Shown one piece after another: positions 63,530 through 64,000 of a DNA stretch of 64,000 nucleotides (within the stretch, counting starts at the first letter, position 1; each line of letters starts with the position of its first letter). This DNA comes from DATAOG01 sp963753685 (GTDB lineage Bacteria > Pseudomonadota > Alphaproteobacteria > Geminicoccales > Geminicoccaceae), in the NCBI GenBank assembly GCA_963753685.1, contig CAVWDE010000002.1, forward strand, positions 372,001 to 436,000, read 5' to 3'. The notes under the pieces were generated by a model, which worked only from the letters and a program-made list of their open reading frames with translations, ran no database searches and had not been told where the DNA came from. The position numbers and the translations under genes are program-made.

Positions 63530-64000
63530 ATGAAGCCGCTCGTGCTGGTGGTCGAGGACGAGGCCGCGCTGCAGCAGCTGCTGGCCTACAATCTGCAGCG
63601 CGCGGGCTTCGCGGTCGAGCAGGCGTTCGACAGCGACGAGGCGCTGACCCTGATCGCCGAGCGCCTGCCGGACGTCGTGCTGCTCGACTGGATGCTGCCC
63701 TGGATGTCCGGGCTCGAGCTCTGCCGCCAGCTGCGGCGCAAGACCCGAGACCGCCAATCTGCCGATCATCATGCTGACCGCGCGCACCGAGGAGCCCGAC
63801 CGCCTGCAGGGCCTCGATACCGGCGCCGACGACTACATCACCAAGCCGTTCTCGATCGACGAGCTGATCGCGCGCGTGCGCGCCGTGCTGCGCCGGGTGC
63901 GCCCGGCGTTCGCGGCCGAGGTTCTCCGGTTCGCCGACCTGTCGATGGACCTGGTGGCGCACCGGGTCGCGCGCGGCGAGCGCGAGGTCCACCTCAGCCC
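63530..64000 (+). CDS. phoB: Phosphate-regulon response regulator PhoB, 5' part, frameshifted as given
   Basis: The receiver domain starts VLVVEDEAALQQLLAYNLQR with the phospho-acceptor Asp in VVLLDWMLPWMSGLE. One extra A at about 63743 shifts the frame after LRRK; in the next frame the protein continues as LPIIMLTARTEEPDRLQGLD, TGADDYITKPFSIDELIARV, RAVLRRVRP and the start of the winged-helix region (RFADLSMDLVAHRVARGERE). The DNA-binding domain runs off the window. With PhoR it activates PHO-box promoters. Error in the sequence is likelier than loss of an otherwise conserved regulator. Confidence 0.92.
   Translation, partial: MKPLVLVVEDEAALQQLLAYNLQRAGFAVEQAFDSDEALTLIAERLPDVVLLDWMLPWMSGLELCRQLRRKTRDRQSADHHADRAHRGARPPAGPRYRRRRLHHQAVLDRRADRARARRAAPGAPGVRGRGSPVRRPVDGPGGAPGRARRARGPPQP

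Overview
This is 64 kb of GC-rich chromosome, almost certainly from an alphaproteobacterium. The lineage is suggested by a DUF1476 protein (F1-ATPase zeta inhibitor), a DUF1674 (SDH assembly factor) gene beside it, the uvrC-pgsA-moaD-moaE gene order, phoR-pstSCAB-phoU-phoB in one run, and two perfect CtrA boxes (TTAA-N7-TTAA) in one intergenic region. No rRNA, tRNA, insertion sequence, prophage or CRISPR array was seen. I cannot name the genus.

Layout: 1-0.7 kb, 3' end of methylmalonate-semialdehyde dehydrogenase. 0.7-3.4 kb, a small unknown gene, a CtrA-box region and the kynU-kynA pair for tryptophan breakdown. 4-7.2 kb, a metallophosphoesterase, a cyclic-nucleotide-binding protein, a 66-bp duplicate of the kynA 3' end and an ECF sigma/anti-sigma pair. 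7.3-16.6 kb, an inositol-monophosphatase-like gene with pmbA, a PemK/MazF toxin-antitoxin pair, an EamA exporter, a UbiD decarboxylase, a ten-copy 23-bp tandem repeat, a redoxin, a DUF2270 membrane protein and an MFS transporter. 16.8-26.4 kb, DUF488, a Tat-exported PhoD phosphatase, a thioesterase, creatinase, carbonic anhydrase, uvrC-pgsA-moaD-moaE, CorA and DUF3096. 26.4-39.4 kb, NRDE protein, ATPase zeta subunit, DUF1674, EamA, a WecG-type glycosyltransferase, HpaI aldolase, lactonase, cupin, an adenylate cyclase with TPRs, a PhyH oxygenase, an orphan amino-acid-type binding protein, succinate-semialdehyde dehydrogenase and an AbrB/PIN toxin-antitoxin pair. 39.4-50.5 kb, glutathione reductase, class II DAHP synthase, a truncated P1 peptidase, a nicotinate phosphoribosyltransferase-like gene, a coiled-coil/HhH protein, a GMC oxidoreductase, hicAB, a YHS protein and a second cyclase. 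50.6-57.1 kb, a PAS-GGDEF-EAL protein, a HerA-type ATPase, a LEA14-like lipoprotein, an orphan NitT/TauT-type binding protein and a peptidoglycan hydrolase. 57.3-64 kb, the phosphate regulon, with a PHO box in front of pstS.

The window is mostly housekeeping and catabolic genes. Signalling is well represented: two class III cyclases with the same architecture, a cyclic-nucleotide-binding protein, a dual GGDEF-EAL protein, an ECF sigma pair and PhoR/PhoB. There are three unrelated toxin-antitoxin modules.

A caution for every user: at least ten single-base indels break or temporarily shift seven otherwise well-conserved genes (phoD, creatinase, moaE, DAHP synthase, GMC oxidoreductase, hicA, phoB). 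Several come in compensating pairs. Uncorrected sequencing error is the simplest explanation, so these genes should not be read as true pseudogenes without raw-read support. The truncated P1 peptidase and the kynA fragment are different: they are real losses or duplications of sequence. I did not find a clear novel defence or biosynthetic system. The most interesting non-coding signals are the paired CtrA boxes, the 23-bp repeat array, and two long palindromes sharing a 14-bp core.
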